Source of the DNA: Trileptium ribeirensis | Taxonomy: Eukaryota; Nematoda; Enoplea; Enoplida; Thoracostomopsidae | DNA: 64,000 nt | NCBI GenBank assembly: GCA_030248225.1 | Contig: JASANE010018708.1 | Location: forward strand, 50,982 to 114,981 | Reading direction: 5' to 3' | Shown: positions 40,741-53,050 of the stretch, one piece after another | Layout of the letters: each line of letters opens with the position of its first letter | Numbering within the stretch: position 1 is the first letter of the stretch | Program-made: the position numbers and the translations under genes | Notes under the pieces: generated by a model | Databases searched by the model: none | Told to the model about the DNA's origin: nothing | The model's input: the letters and a program-made list of their open reading frames with translations, nothing else

Positions 40741-41589
40741 TATATAATAGTTTGTTCTGAAACATTATAGTTTGACAATTTTCAACTAAATATTTAGCAT
40801 GCTAAATTAACTTTGTTGGGCTATTTCAACAAAAACGCTACAACAGTGTCACATTTAAAACTTGTTTTTGCCAATAATCCCATAATAATAAAAAGGTTTT
40901 TACTTAAACTTAGTTCTGTTCAAGTTGAAGCTTAAGTGCAGAGTGTCGCTCATTATTATTTTTTCGTATATGTTCACAGAACGCATGAAGAAAAAAGAAA
41001 TTCATTTTTGTGAAACCGGATTATCTAAGATTTCGACTCAAAGTCCACGCTTAATTAAGCTTGTTACAAGAAACCTGAAAAGCGATAATCAATTAATTAA
41101 AGTATTAATCTATTCCATTTATTGGTTCATTTGGATTACGTACAGTTAACGTTGAACAAATAATAATATTTGTAAGGCTATAATAATGCCTGAAATTCTA
41201 TTGTTGTTGTGTTACTCATCTGTTGACGGTGATAATCCGTTGATCAGGCAAAAAGCAATTACTGATTTGGCAAGAAGGAATGCAGCAGTTCAAAACTGCA
41301 GTTTTTAAGAATCTGCCTAAATGATCTCATTGACATATTATATTGACTAAACGCTATGCGTGATACGGACAATCACAATTCTACAAAAATTAGTCCTTAC
41401 GGACAGTAAAACGTAATGAAGAAAAGGTTCAAACCTGGAAACAATAAAATGTGCATTTTTAATTCATACTAAAATCTTGTGACATTACACATAAATAATA
41501 AATACTATAGTTTTAATTACAGCTCAAAATTTAAGTTGCGTTGCTTTCAAGTTACGAATTTGAGGCTTTCGAATTTTGCTGTTCAATTT
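40741..41589. other. AT-rich spacer without recognised content
   Basis: No gene seen; a 74-aa frame at 40925..41149 resembles nothing I know. Confidence 0.4.
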
Positions 41590-42150
41590 CATTCACAATA
41601 TCTGAAGCCTATATTAAAAAGTTTGTCAAGAAGTATATGCATGTGCAATGCTTTTCGTCAAACTTGATTTCTTTCACAATATCTGAAGCCTATATTAAAA
41701 AAATTGTCAAATAGTATATGCATGTGCAATGCTTTTCTACAAACTAAACTACATTGACAATATCTAATGCCTATATTAAAAAATTTTGTTTTTTTGCTAA
41801 ACTACATTTCATTGACAATATCTGAAGCCTATCTTAAAAATTTTGTCAAACAGTATATACTTATACAATGGTTTTCGCCAAACTAGATTTCATTCCACGA
41901 TATCTGAAGCCTATATAAAAATTTTCTCAAACAGTATATGCATGTACAATGCTTTCCGCCGAAGTAGATTTCATTCACAATATCTGAAGCCTATTTTAAA
42001 AAATTTGTTAATCAGTATATGCGTGTACAATGTTTTTCGCCAAACTAAATTCCATTGAAAATATCTGAAGCGTATCTTAAAAATTTGTAAAACAATATAT
42101 ACATCTACAATGTTTTTCGCCAAACTAGATTCTTGAAGCCTATATTGAAA
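41590..42150 (+). repeat. 81-bp minisatellite (about seven units)
   Basis: Units begin near caatatctgaagcctatatt at 41596, 41677, 41758 and so on, and include cagtatatgcatgtacaatg and cttttcgccaaact. One unit near 41780 is shortened. Sequence drift between units is moderate. Confidence 0.88.
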
Positions 42151-42949
42151 ATTTTCTTAGCATATATTTCTGCACATGCTCACGTTCATTCGTAGTTTTG
42201 ATTATGTCATAAAATTGAACGGCTTCATTATTATGTATAGGTTCAGTTTCATAGTCAATTCCGTTGATATTGACTAAACCAAAATTCCAAAAATTGGGGT
42301 TAAATTTAACTTCCCTTTGGCCTAGAAACATTTCTATGTTTTTCTATAAACATATAGAGTTTTCTACCATTGGACGCCTTATTGGACCACCTCTCTGACC
42401 CAGAATTATAGACGCATAGTTAATCAATACGCGATTTTACAGTGGTTTTCATCTGTATCTGACTTTGCATAACACTATCCAATAACCCGTGTTTAGATCA
42501 CAGCTTTCTTTTACACTTGTATCGGAGTTACCACACTCATTGCCTTTATAAGTTAGGATTTCTTGATGACGTAGCCGTTTATCACGCAACTAACCATTCA
42601 TAGATTATGGGAAATTCGGAGCGTGCCTCAATCAGCCAGGCTTCGATTAAATTCTGAAAAGGATTTTCGTTGGTCTCTACATTTCAATTCATGCAAGAAA
42701 TATTATAACTAAAAGAAAAACTCTCTGTACTACTTGGGATATTTCCTGCAACAGCTCGTCTCATACTTTTCTATCGCGCAACGGTCTTGGATTTCTACAC
42801 GATATGCAGCCGCTTTATTACATTTAATTTTTTTTACTCAATTGCAAGGTGCTAAGTTTGTGAATGCGTTAGTGCGACTCACTGCCGGTTGGTTATAAAG
42901 TTTGTTTCAAACGTTCTACATCAATTGAACATATAGAGTTTTCAGCATT

Positions 42950-43966
42950 CTATTGTTTACGCTCATCAGCTATAGCCGCTTGAAATGATGCGGCGTTCAC
43001 GCTATAATGTCCCCGCTGTCTGGAACTTTTGTCCCCCTGTAGTCGCGACCCTACCGTATAGACAGTCAGGGTGACACCCATACTGTAAATCAATTTCCGA
43101 GGGTGTATCGTACACCCCTGGCTACTACATTTTTTCTTGACAGCGTCGTACACACCCTTAGCTACCAATTTGGCGCGAATATGCGGATTAGTAGTCAACT
43201 GTGCTGTGTAATTTTTTAAATTCTCAATATTTATATCTAAGCCATATGATCGTTGATGAAATGATGCCGAACACTGTCAACAAAACTGCTAGAAGACACG
43301 GTGTGCGTGACACTGTCGAGAAATGGTAATACGCGTAATTAGCTACCTTTGAAAAAATTTATTAATAATATGGGGGTGTCTAAGACACCCTGTTGTCAAC
43401 AGTGTGCCTGACAATGTGTGGTGTACATAGGTTCCAAACGTTGGGGACATTATAACGTAAACGCCGCATGATTCTGGCCTTGCAGTTAATGCAAATCGCA
43501 GAATCGCTTTGTTTAATCTGCACAAAAAATTTTCCAAGGTAATGGTATCCGTCTTCTCATTAGACAATGTATGAAAGGCTTTCCTTACCAGGTGTTCAAT
43601 TTCCTTTTCGTGTCTACAGATTCGTAAATAACGTGCGACCTCTCCCTGAATTTTGCACCATACTGTATGTGACATATTTACGCACCAAAATTTCAACGAA
43701 ACAATTTTTTCAACAAATCATGATGTTTCATTGTTTCACAAGACATACATCCCCATTTCCGCACAACTTCGCTCAGCAAAAAGGCCGGTAGTACGAGACA
43801 TATTCTCCTTAGCCCACTGGTTTGCAAAAGAAATGCGTTCGAAAATTCCTATCCATTCTTCAAAATCATCTCCATTATTTTTATAATAAAGAGGTATATC
43901 TTCAACTACAAAAATATTAGGTCGTCTTTTGCGTGACTCTATAATCTCATTTGGACCAAAATTCAT
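42950..43966 (-). pseudogene. Gag-like ORF relict split by the TIR element
   Basis: On the minus strand an ATG at 43966 starts a frame with FEEWIGIFERISFANQWAKE, the amphipathic capsid-start pattern seen in retrotransposon Gags. After two stops near 43700..43738 the same frame resumes with a helical, His/Arg-rich segment up to the TIR element boundary (43469). The frame continues on the far side (42988..42950) and ends at TAG. It encodes no knuckle or pol domain. It could be a domesticated or decayed Gag-type gene; the assignment rests on one motif. Confidence 0.45.
42989..43468 (-). mobile_element. TIR element (MITE-like), copy 2, ~480 bp
   Basis: Same termini as copy 1 (TGCGGCGTTCACGCTATAAT ... 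CGCCGCA) and inverted relative to it. Perfect 3-bp duplication TGA at 42986..42988 and 43469..43471. Internal words such as gtagctaagggt and cacactgt are shared with copy 1. Non-coding. Confidence 0.9.
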
Positions 43967-46900
43967 TGTTTTTTCAGTACATATCTAATCGCATGAAAAA
44001 ATATTAAAACACAATGGTCTATTCACAAGCTTTTTAAGAGTAATTCACCAATATTATTTCCATACGGAGACTATAACCAACATAAATTTACCCTAGTTTG
44101 TAATTTCCACCTAGTTCTAAAATCTAGGTTTGCGGCACCAAAATGTAGCCTACGTGGTGCTAGAGGTATTTAGTACCACCGTAGATTACACACTAAGTAC
44201 CACAATTTTTACACAAAATACCTCAATAAGATTTCCAATGCTGCTTTATTAGCTCATTCCTACTGCCTAAAAGTGTAACTGTTATAACGAATATCGGTTA
44301 TTTCTGTCAGTACAATACAACATAATGCAAATAATACACATATAAAACACATAAACGGCTGAACGGTACTCATCTTACTTCGTAACTTCTGAGGCCGACT
44401 CAGGCCGTGATCCAATTGCGCAACTGCTTAAATAAATTTTTAACTCAATTTAAAAGAGCCCAAAATAAACCCCGTTTTCAAACTTCTATAACTCGTTAAT
44501 TTTTAATATAATTGCTGCCAACCTTGTTACGCTTTCTTAGAAAAGTTAAATTCGCTACCTAAGTATATAACTTTAATTTGTATGTTAAAGAATAAGTTAA
44601 AATTCGAGGAATCCCTAACTTATAGCAGTTTTTAAAATTTTTGAGAAAATCCAGCAGAAATACACTTACATATCTGCCAATGTGAATGTAACAGTTAAGA
44701 CAGCTTAGAGCTGCACTCATATCCGATATGGTTACACACTGTAGCATTAACACACAAAGTTATATTAAAACTCCCCGTAAATCTAATTTTTAATAAAATT
44801 CGCAAACTTAAAGTGTTAATACTAAAGTTTGTTAGAGGGAAAATTCAATACATTAACGTTTTTTACGCTGCACAATAGAAATAATATTGTACACAAGATT
44901 ACTACAGCATAGAAGACAAAACCCACGTACCACAGAACATATACATAATAGTAAAATAACAACATACATAAACATACATAAACATAGCGGTTAAAACACA
45001 ATGCATATTCCTATTCAACGAACAAATGAAGCAAACTTAAATTTTCCCACCACATGCTCTCACAATACGAAGTAAACATAATATGATCGAGCCCGACAAA
45101 GTGCGATAAACATTAATGGGACGTTCAAGTTGAGTTGTGTGCAAAATGACTCTAAGTTGTCCAACAGTCTCATGACGCGCACACCGTTTTCGCGTGTAGT
45201 TTTGCTAGACATCCCGAAAAACTAGAGGTGTCTTACGAGACTGCGAGGTTTTTGCATTAATAGTCTGTGCTGACTATAAATTTTGTCCCATTGAGTTTCC
45301 CCTGGCTATAGCTAAAACACGCGCCAAAATTTGAATTTATTACCTTGATGTCTGTCAAGAATTGTACTTGTCTAAAATTTGAATCTTTCCACGAGGTAGT
45401 GCTGCCAAAATTTAAATTTCCCGCCTCAGTAAGTGTTAAAATTTGAATTTCTACCATTATAGTATAAATCAAAACATTAACCGAATAAATCAGGCCGCCA
45501 GGACACTATAATCTTCCTATATAATCATCCTAGACTAGACAGATTATCCATAGAGCTACATAATGCTGCAAGGAAAACCCGTTTAGCTAACTCGTGCTAT
45601 AGAAAGTCCATTGAGCCTACTTTGACAGCCGGACAAAACTAATCCAGGCTGTGCCCAACTTATAGTGAACGAGTCATAAAATTCCAGAAAAGTTTATAGA
45701 GGTTTGATGTGTCACATTATCTTTTCTACCCGGCGTCGTCCGAAATTATCAAATAAATAAGTGAAACAAATTCGCTCATGTGAAGTTAAGTTAAGGGGTT
45801 CGGCCCATCGTGTTTGAGGTTCACGACTTAATACGTCCCCGGCTTCACGTGAGGGAATTTCTTTCTAGGGCAATATATCGTTACAATGCCCCTGTCCCCC
45901 GGTGAAGAGGACCTAAGTGGTCGGACCTTACGAAGATCTTCTATACCATAGGCGTCGTTGGAGGGGGATACAGGAGGCTACCTCCTTAGGGCCAAACCCC
46001 TTCAAACCACGATATATTCCCCGCGCTTGCATTCCCTATCCCATCACGAGCAAGACGTAAATTTGTGGTAATAATAGGGCGCAATTTTGGAGAAAATTGG
46101 AAAAAATTTAGCTAAACGAAAAAAATTTTGGGTTGATGAAAATTTGAAAAATTAACCCCCGCTGGGTGCCTATTCCTCCACCCGAGGTGACCTCTCCCGA
46201 TCATCTAACCGTCCAGGCCGACGGACCTTCGATATCTATTATCCAAATCAATAATTTGCTTTAAACATGCTATTTCTAGTAACAAAATGCCGCGATAAAT
46301 AAATATCTTTTGCATCGAGCTTTGAGACTAAGTGAATGTAAGACTACAACTAAACTGCTTGTAATTACCTAAATTAATTACAACTTAACGTTTAATATAC
46401 TTATTGTTCGCTATTATTCAATGAAAACAACTCAATTTGTTCAAACACATTTTCCCTGTGGATTTTGTAAGCTTTACAAACGAGGCTCCCAGTAGTTGAT
46501 TGGCACGGTACAGTAACTAGAATTGAAATTTCGTGTGATTAAACATTCCTTTTAACATTTTTTAAACATAATTGGATAAATAACGATATTAGAAACTGAG
46601 AAAACATATCGATAAGCCTTAGAATAATCCGGCGTGAAGCTATAAAATAGACATCGTTTGCAGCGGTACTATTATATACACAATGGCAGATATTATATTG
46701 GTTTTGTAAAATTGGAAAAGACCTCAAGGTAGAATAATACCCATGAAAAATAAAGTTTTGGAATGACTGAGTCACACATATTTATCTGTGAGACAATTAC
46801 CAATCGTCTATTTTATATTGCTGTGCAACACGCACGACATTTAAAATGAGTTCACTCGGTCAAACTTTTATCTCAGAATTACACCATTAGAACATAAAAT

Positions 46901-47626
46901 ATGAGTTGAAATTTTGATTAAAACTTGATCAAAATTTGAAAGCAGTTTTTAGATTAGGTGAATTTCAACGTATGAGTTTAAAGAGCATTCGTTTTAACTA
47001 ATCAGCAGCAAAGATTTATTTCCTGAAAAATTTTGAGATCAAATTTGGACACAAATTTTGGAGCATTCCAATTCGCTATATTCCACTACAACCTATAATC
47101 AAATTTTAAGATCAAAATTGGAGCAAAATGTTTGAACCTGCGAACGCAGCTTTATTAGTACAACATAAAATAATGCAGTTCTGCTTTTTGTGCAGGTTCA
47201 GATTCAACAATATATCATATAGCTTTAGAAGACAAAAGCCAGAATGATTTTGTGCTGAAATCTTGGCAATTAAATTTAGATTTTGAAGGACTTACGACGC
47301 CACATACAACCTGATATTGCAGCCAAACTTTCCAAACGAATTGAAAATAATTCGTTATGACGCGCTCTGCTGCAGTAAGACGCAACTAACTAACTACCAC
47401 GAATTCAGAGTAGAAATAATAAAATATCGTATTATTCGAAAAAAGAAAACGATATGTGCATGTAACAACATTATGAGATTAGCAAAAACGCAAGCTAAGA
47501 AATGTTAGGATAATCTTCAAGAAACTTGTCAACACTATGTCTTACATCTACAACAGCATCAAACAAAATAACTGAGTAGTACATTTAGATTTTGCAACTG
47601 CAGTCATATTCAAATATTGAAAAAAA
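43967..47626. other. Non-coding AT-rich DNA with one GC-rich island
   Basis: No gene recognised. At 45795..46230 a GC-rich island interrupts the AT-rich background, containing the word ccccggtgaagaggacc. The motif aaaatttgaattt recurs at 45325, 45371, 45406 and 45437 with irregular spacing. Confidence 0.4.
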
Positions 47627-48140
47627 CACTATGCTTTAATATTCAATAAACCTACTTCATTCTGAGGCCAATCAATTTTCGCATTCCTTAACATTTCACC
47701 ACAGCTTCACGCGGTATCCAGAAATACAAATGAACAGAAATACAAAAGAACACTATGCTTTAATATTCAATAAACCTACTTCATTCTGAGGCCAATCAAT
47801 TTTTCCATCCTTATATTTGCCACTAGCGACAGAAAATAGAATGAACAGAAAAAAAAAAACTCTTTTTATCAAAACCTACTCTTCAGCCATTATTTTCGCA
47901 TTCCTTACATTCCCCTCCGGCCAAACAAACAAACACAAAAACCTACCTATACCATACCCCCCCTGCCCTAACCTACTTCCTTCACCCCTCTCACGCGGTA
48001 TCCAGAAATACAAATGAACAGAAATACAAAAGAACACTATGCTTTAATATTCAATAAACCTACTTCATTCTGAGGCCAATCAATTTTCGCATTCCTTAAC
48101 ATTTCACCACAGCTTCACGCGGTATACAGAAATACAAATG
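47627..48140 (+). repeat. Duplicated ~124-bp unit (three copies, one separated)
   Basis: The block cactatgctttaatattcaa...cttcattctgaggccaatcaa followed by a cttcacgcggtatccagaaa end starts at 47627, 47751 and 48035. Between the second and third copies is a ~200-bp C-rich stretch (47880..47995). Copies are nearly identical, so the duplication is recent. Confidence 0.85.
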
Positions 48141-49111
48141 TCATCGAATCCAGTAATTTGGGTTACATATTCACGTACGTATGATATTAATTTGTTTAGC
48201 CTTCACAATTAACGCTTCCTAAATGTTGCTGGTAACGAATATTTTACCTTATTCAATGGAAACATTGTTTGAAATAACGAAACGTGGACAATAATAATTT
48301 TTGCCCACAAACACTCATGTGTATACATTTCACACACGGTTCTTTTGTTCGCTAAAGGTTTTAACTAAAGATTATGTGTTGTTACAGCGGAAAATTTATC
48401 TTTTCGTACATCCATGCGTAACTAATTGATTTAGGTACATAGTTACTAATATAACAATCATTCATACAGACAAAACAATCTACGCTAAGCGTAAATAATT
48501 AATGGTGTTCATTTTTCTTAACCATCAACGTAGTATAAGGTTGAGAAAAATTGTTAACGTAACGGTTTTGTATTTGTTAATTTGACCACAAGAAAAGGTA
48601 TAAACTTTAGTTTTAGATAAGTTCTTCACTCATTCAGGATTATAATTGAAGCATCCAATGCTATCTGCATTTGGTAAATATTGTGGATATATTTATCTAC
48701 ATACTGCCAATATATTATTTTATTCGATTATATACCAGTATGCTTTGTGTATATGTATGCTCATTTCCATATCGAAGTGTATTGACAATGTGTCTAACTG
48801 ATAAGAAAATCATTTGAAGTCACACAGCAACTATAATTGAAGAATTCTGTGTGATAGAGTTTTAAATAGATAGGTTTTCTAAAATATTCCAATAGATTTA
48901 TATAACTTATTTATTGCAGTACAATATAATTTTCGTGCTGTCTCCTTATGAGATCATGAGCTGAACAAAGGGAAATCATGTAGGACAAAATGTTCTTCCC
49001 ACGAAATAATGGCGAAAGCATTTGCACCGCCATAAAACGCAGAGGGACAAAAAATTCCTGTGACCCCATAAAATGCAGGATGATAGCGCGAAACGCATCC
49101 CGTATAATTTT
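48141..49111. other. AT-rich DNA, nothing recognised
   Basis: No gene, repeat or structured element could be supported here. Confidence 0.4.
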
Positions 49112-49400
49112 AAGCTGGATGTCCTTAACCCGAAGAGTGTCATGCTGTTCAACAAAACGTTATCAACTTTTGTTGATGCCCGATGTTGTTTTCAAAGAAA
49201 TTTTACAACATTATACAAGCAAGGCTCGAAATATTTTTATTCATTTCTAGCAGTGTGATCAAAATAAGCTGAAGATTGTCATACTTCTCAGCAAAACGTT
49301 AATATTCACTCTTGCTTATACTCGATGTTGTCTTCATCTGCAAAGGAACTTGAGAACATGACACAAGCAAGGACCAAAATATTTTTAACAGTTTGAGTGC
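49112..49400 (+). repeat. Diverged tandem duplication, ~140-bp period
   Basis: Two units, from 49112 and 49266, share the start aagctg, the word aaaacgtta, then cgatgttgt and the end acaagcaagg...aaatattttta. Strongly diverged. The ORFs over it (48990..49250) are taken as chance. Confidence 0.6.
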
Positions 49401-49749
49401 TAAAATCGTTTTCCCATAGCCCTTCTTAATTGAAACAGCGTTATTTTAGCATTGTCAGATCACACTAACATATACATTAACGGAAAGGAGGTTAGGTATG
49501 ACACTATCACAAAAGAATAAATCACGATTGATCTAAAATTTATTAATTTAATCCGCCTGGTGCATGGCGTAATAGCTCGGTGAAGGCAAGCCCGGAGCCG
49601 CGTTTTAGGAATTTTCCAATCAAGGTAGAACTGTTGAAGTGAACTTTAGAATAAACCTTAATGGAAGGCAGGCTTCGCCCTAAAACTTTAATTTTCACAG
49701 CTCAGACCTGCGCTAGTTATCATGGAATATAAAACAAAATTGAACTTTG

Positions 49750-50205
49750 TTAACTGCTGTGAATTCAACAGCCGTCCGTGCACTCATAAGCCACAAAATT
49801 CAACTTGTTAACGCCCCCCAACACCCCGGTGTACTCATAAACCACAATATTCAACTTGTTAACTGCTGCGAATTCAACAACCGTCGGTGCACTCATAAAC
49901 AACAAAATTCAACTTGTTAACTGCTGTGAATTCAACAACCGTCGGTGCACTCATAAACAACAAAATTCAACTTGTTAACTGCTGCGAATTCAACAACCGT
50001 CGGTGCACTCATAAACAACAAAATTCAACTTGTTAACTGCCGCGAATTCAACAACCGGCGGTGCACTCATAAACAACAAAATTCAACTTGTCAACTGCTG
50101 TGAATTCAACAACCGTTGGTGCACTCATAAACAACAAAATTCAACTTGTTAACTGCTTCGAATCCAACAACCGTCGGTGCACTCATAAACAACAAAATTC
50201 GTTAC
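49750..50205 (+). repeat. 58-bp minisatellite (about eight units)
   Basis: The unit contains aactgctgcgaattcaacaa, ccgtcggtgcactcataaac and aacaaaattcaacttgtt. Units 3-8 are nearly identical; the first two are diverged. Unit length and lack of unique spacers rule out CRISPR-like structure. Confidence 0.92.
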
Positions 50206-51154
50206 CAAAAGAGTGCGTATAGAATTAAACCGCAATTGAAATGTATTATTGTCTATAACCATATCGCATTTGATTCTGACATCAGCACAATTATTGTCCA
50301 GGTCATACAAAAATGGAAGACAACAGACATAGTCGATTGAGTTTTGATTTAAACCCATCACCTTAGGAATTTTCATTTCACGTTATGCCTTTACTATTCC
50401 GCTACTGTTCCAGCACTATTGTGTTAGAAATTCAATATCCAAATAACAAACTAGCTGTATTGAAAATAAAGTAAGGCAGCAATAAAATAAACTTATTGAC
50501 CATGTTTTGCACAGTAAAACAAGTTTTAGTTACCATGTCATCAAACAAAGGCAAGTAATTTGATACGGAAGCAATACCTATCATTAATGCGGAAAAGTAA
50601 AGAACGACATGCAATTTCCGGCTGGATATCTCGCTTCATAGAGAAATCACAAATTATAGAAAGTTTTGACCTAACTGTATTGTCATGATAAAGCCGAAAA
50701 CAGTTCAATGCGTAAATGTTTTTAGGTAATGTTGATGAACAACTATCTGATTCTATTCTGACACAGTAGCTGTAAAGCAAGCGTCAAACAAATATTATTC
50801 AGCTGTGAAAGAATAAATAAAACTTTCATAAATGATTGGTTCGATCAAAAATATGCAACCCATTTATTGTTTAAATGTAATCCATTTGATAAGTTTAGTA
50901 TTCCTTTTTCGTTTGACCTTTCTTTACGCGCAAACATATTTGTAGACTTGATTTTGTGTGTCAAAATACATTGAAAGATTCCTGATTTTGTAGCAGACAA
51001 GCTGGGCTACATGAACTAACAGCTGCACTGACGCATTGCACTGCAGCATAAACACACGGCCAACGGCAGCTAAAACGGAAACATTTTTTCATTTGATAAT
51101 GATACATATTAGCATGATAGCAAATTGGATTTTAACATTTCGATTTTCTTTGGA

Positions 51155-51460
51155 CAAAACCACGCAGTCTCTGGATGCAATAAGACGTCTATACAGCAAG
51201 TACTGGTGGGTGCCTCAACAGGATGAAATGTACACCCATTAATGATGTTGTTGTATCTCGATCGCCATCGTCGCCGCTAAAGATGCTACAATCCTTGAAT
51301 AAGGGGAGAAAACCACCCAGTCTCTAGATGCAATAAGACGTCTATACAGCAAGTACTGGTGGGTGTCTCAACAGGATGAAATGTACACCCATTAATGATG
51401 TTGTTGTATCACAATCGCCATCGTCGCCGGTAAAGATGCTACAATCCTTGAATAAGGTGC
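51155..51460 (+). repeat. 153-bp tandem duplication
   Basis: Two units (about 51155..51307 and 51308..51460) share gcaataagacgtctatacag, aagtactggtgggtg, tacacccattaatgatgttg and gatgctacaatccttgaata with only a few changes. A recent local duplication. Confidence 0.9.
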
Positions 51461-52516
51461 AATATGACAAGATTGTAAGTATTATCTTTGTTTAACATGG
51501 GTAAACAATAGTTTCGCTATTGAGAAGACATAAGGTGGTTTATTCGTTTATTTCGCATTAATGTATCCTAACGTTTGTTGCAGGTTGCTTATACTTGGCT
51601 AATAAACTTTACGGGTGCAATTGTTAAGTCCCGTATTATAGTCGCCATCAACCTATGTATTATGCAACGAAAACTATGCTTATAAATGTCAAATGCATTC
51701 ATTGTCTAACAACACAGAATAATACCAAAATCTAATTAAAAATGTGTTTGACATCACAATTTCAAATCCAAACTATATTTAATAGTGAAACTATCCAGAA
51801 AGTTGAACAACCAAAATCAACAAATTTCTGGTATTATTTCGATATTTTTATCCAACGGCGGATCCTGGGACAGCCTTGGATCGCATACCCACCGGAGCAT
51901 ATATAGTTGCCGAAGGTCCGGCAGCTGAGGGAGATAGATGGTCTCAGCGGGGGTACACCAGAAAAGTAACCATAAAATTTCACAAAGTTGTTTCTTCATA
52001 ATGGTTGCTCGCCGCTCACTTCGCCTAAAATTTTTCTAATACTGCTAAAATTTTTGGCAAACGTCCTCGAAAGTGGCGAGCCTTTATTCCTGGGTTCACT
52101 GCTTTTATCTTGTTTTTAACCAAACTTTTAAATCCATTTTTGTGATCAAGAACAATTCAAGAAAATTCTTTGAGCGAGAACGTTACTCGTGTGATGATGT
52201 TGTTGGCGAAATTAGGCTAAATAAAACGAATGGATATTTTAGCATAATTAGAACGAATATATTAGTTCAATCCACGAAGGAAAACAACGTATTAATCCAA
52301 CGTCTGTATTTTAAACTCTTTATCGATATTTTCAGAACCACCTGCAAAACTGTGTTTTCCGAGAACTCGTCATTCACAGAAGCAATAGCAGTTTACACCG
52401 TAAAGCAATACAATATTTACTTGAATTGTTATTATCGGAGTAATAAATATAATTATTATAACAAATAATGATAGTGGTTTTCTCATCAGCACTATTAATG
52501 CTATACATGTTCATAG
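51461..52516. other. AT-rich DNA, nothing recognised
   Basis: A 131-codon open frame at 52073..52468 (plus) has no family features that I recognise and strongly AT-biased codons; I do not call it a gene. Confidence 0.4.
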
Positions 52517-53050
52517 ATGTGTATAGGGGGTATCTCCGGAGGAATCTGGCCTCGACCTCATAGGGTGTCCGACCTCCCCTCCTACCCTGGCGGCGCCAAG
52601 CTCAGCGCTGTCTCATCGCCGCTCCCAAGGTATTGTACCCCTTCCCGCCTCTCGCGATCGACTGACTCTTCCGAAACTCCTGGCAACCCCCCACCGCCGA
52701 CCTCGGACTTTGAGCATGTATGCCTAATGTGACGTTTAGGGCTTTGGTTACCTGCATGCTACGCTGTTCTCATTATGCTAAGCTCAAGTCCTAGCCTCAG
52801 CCTAAGGTTTTTGACTTACATAAGTCTGAACCAGGGCTGCGTCCACCCCCCCCCCCCGCCCCCGTACAATGGCATTAGGCTATTCTAGTTCTATCGACAA
52901 AATGTCCGACCCGTTAGGGTCACATAGGTCTAGTATACAGTTAGGCTAAGACTAAGTGAGGTTCTACCGCCCCGAGAACCACCCGGTCTAAGCTGTTCTG
53001 TTCCTTACGATATAACGTACCGCCCCTCAGTGTTACCTGGGCCGCTATAG
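52517..53050. other. GC-rich island with a poly-C tract
   Basis: About 530 bp of CG-rich sequence in an AT-rich setting, with a run of C at about 52848..52862 and repeated words such as tccgacc and cgctgt. Both edges are abrupt. Probably part of an old element (LTR or UTR); nothing coding. Confidence 0.5.

Noticed and set aside
49750..50205. CRISPR-like array
   Set aside because: Head-to-tail units with no unique spacers, eukaryotic context; it is a minisatellite.
52073..52468. 131-codon plus-strand ORF
   Set aside because: AT-biased sequence, no domain, no conserved context; length expected by chance in a window of this size.
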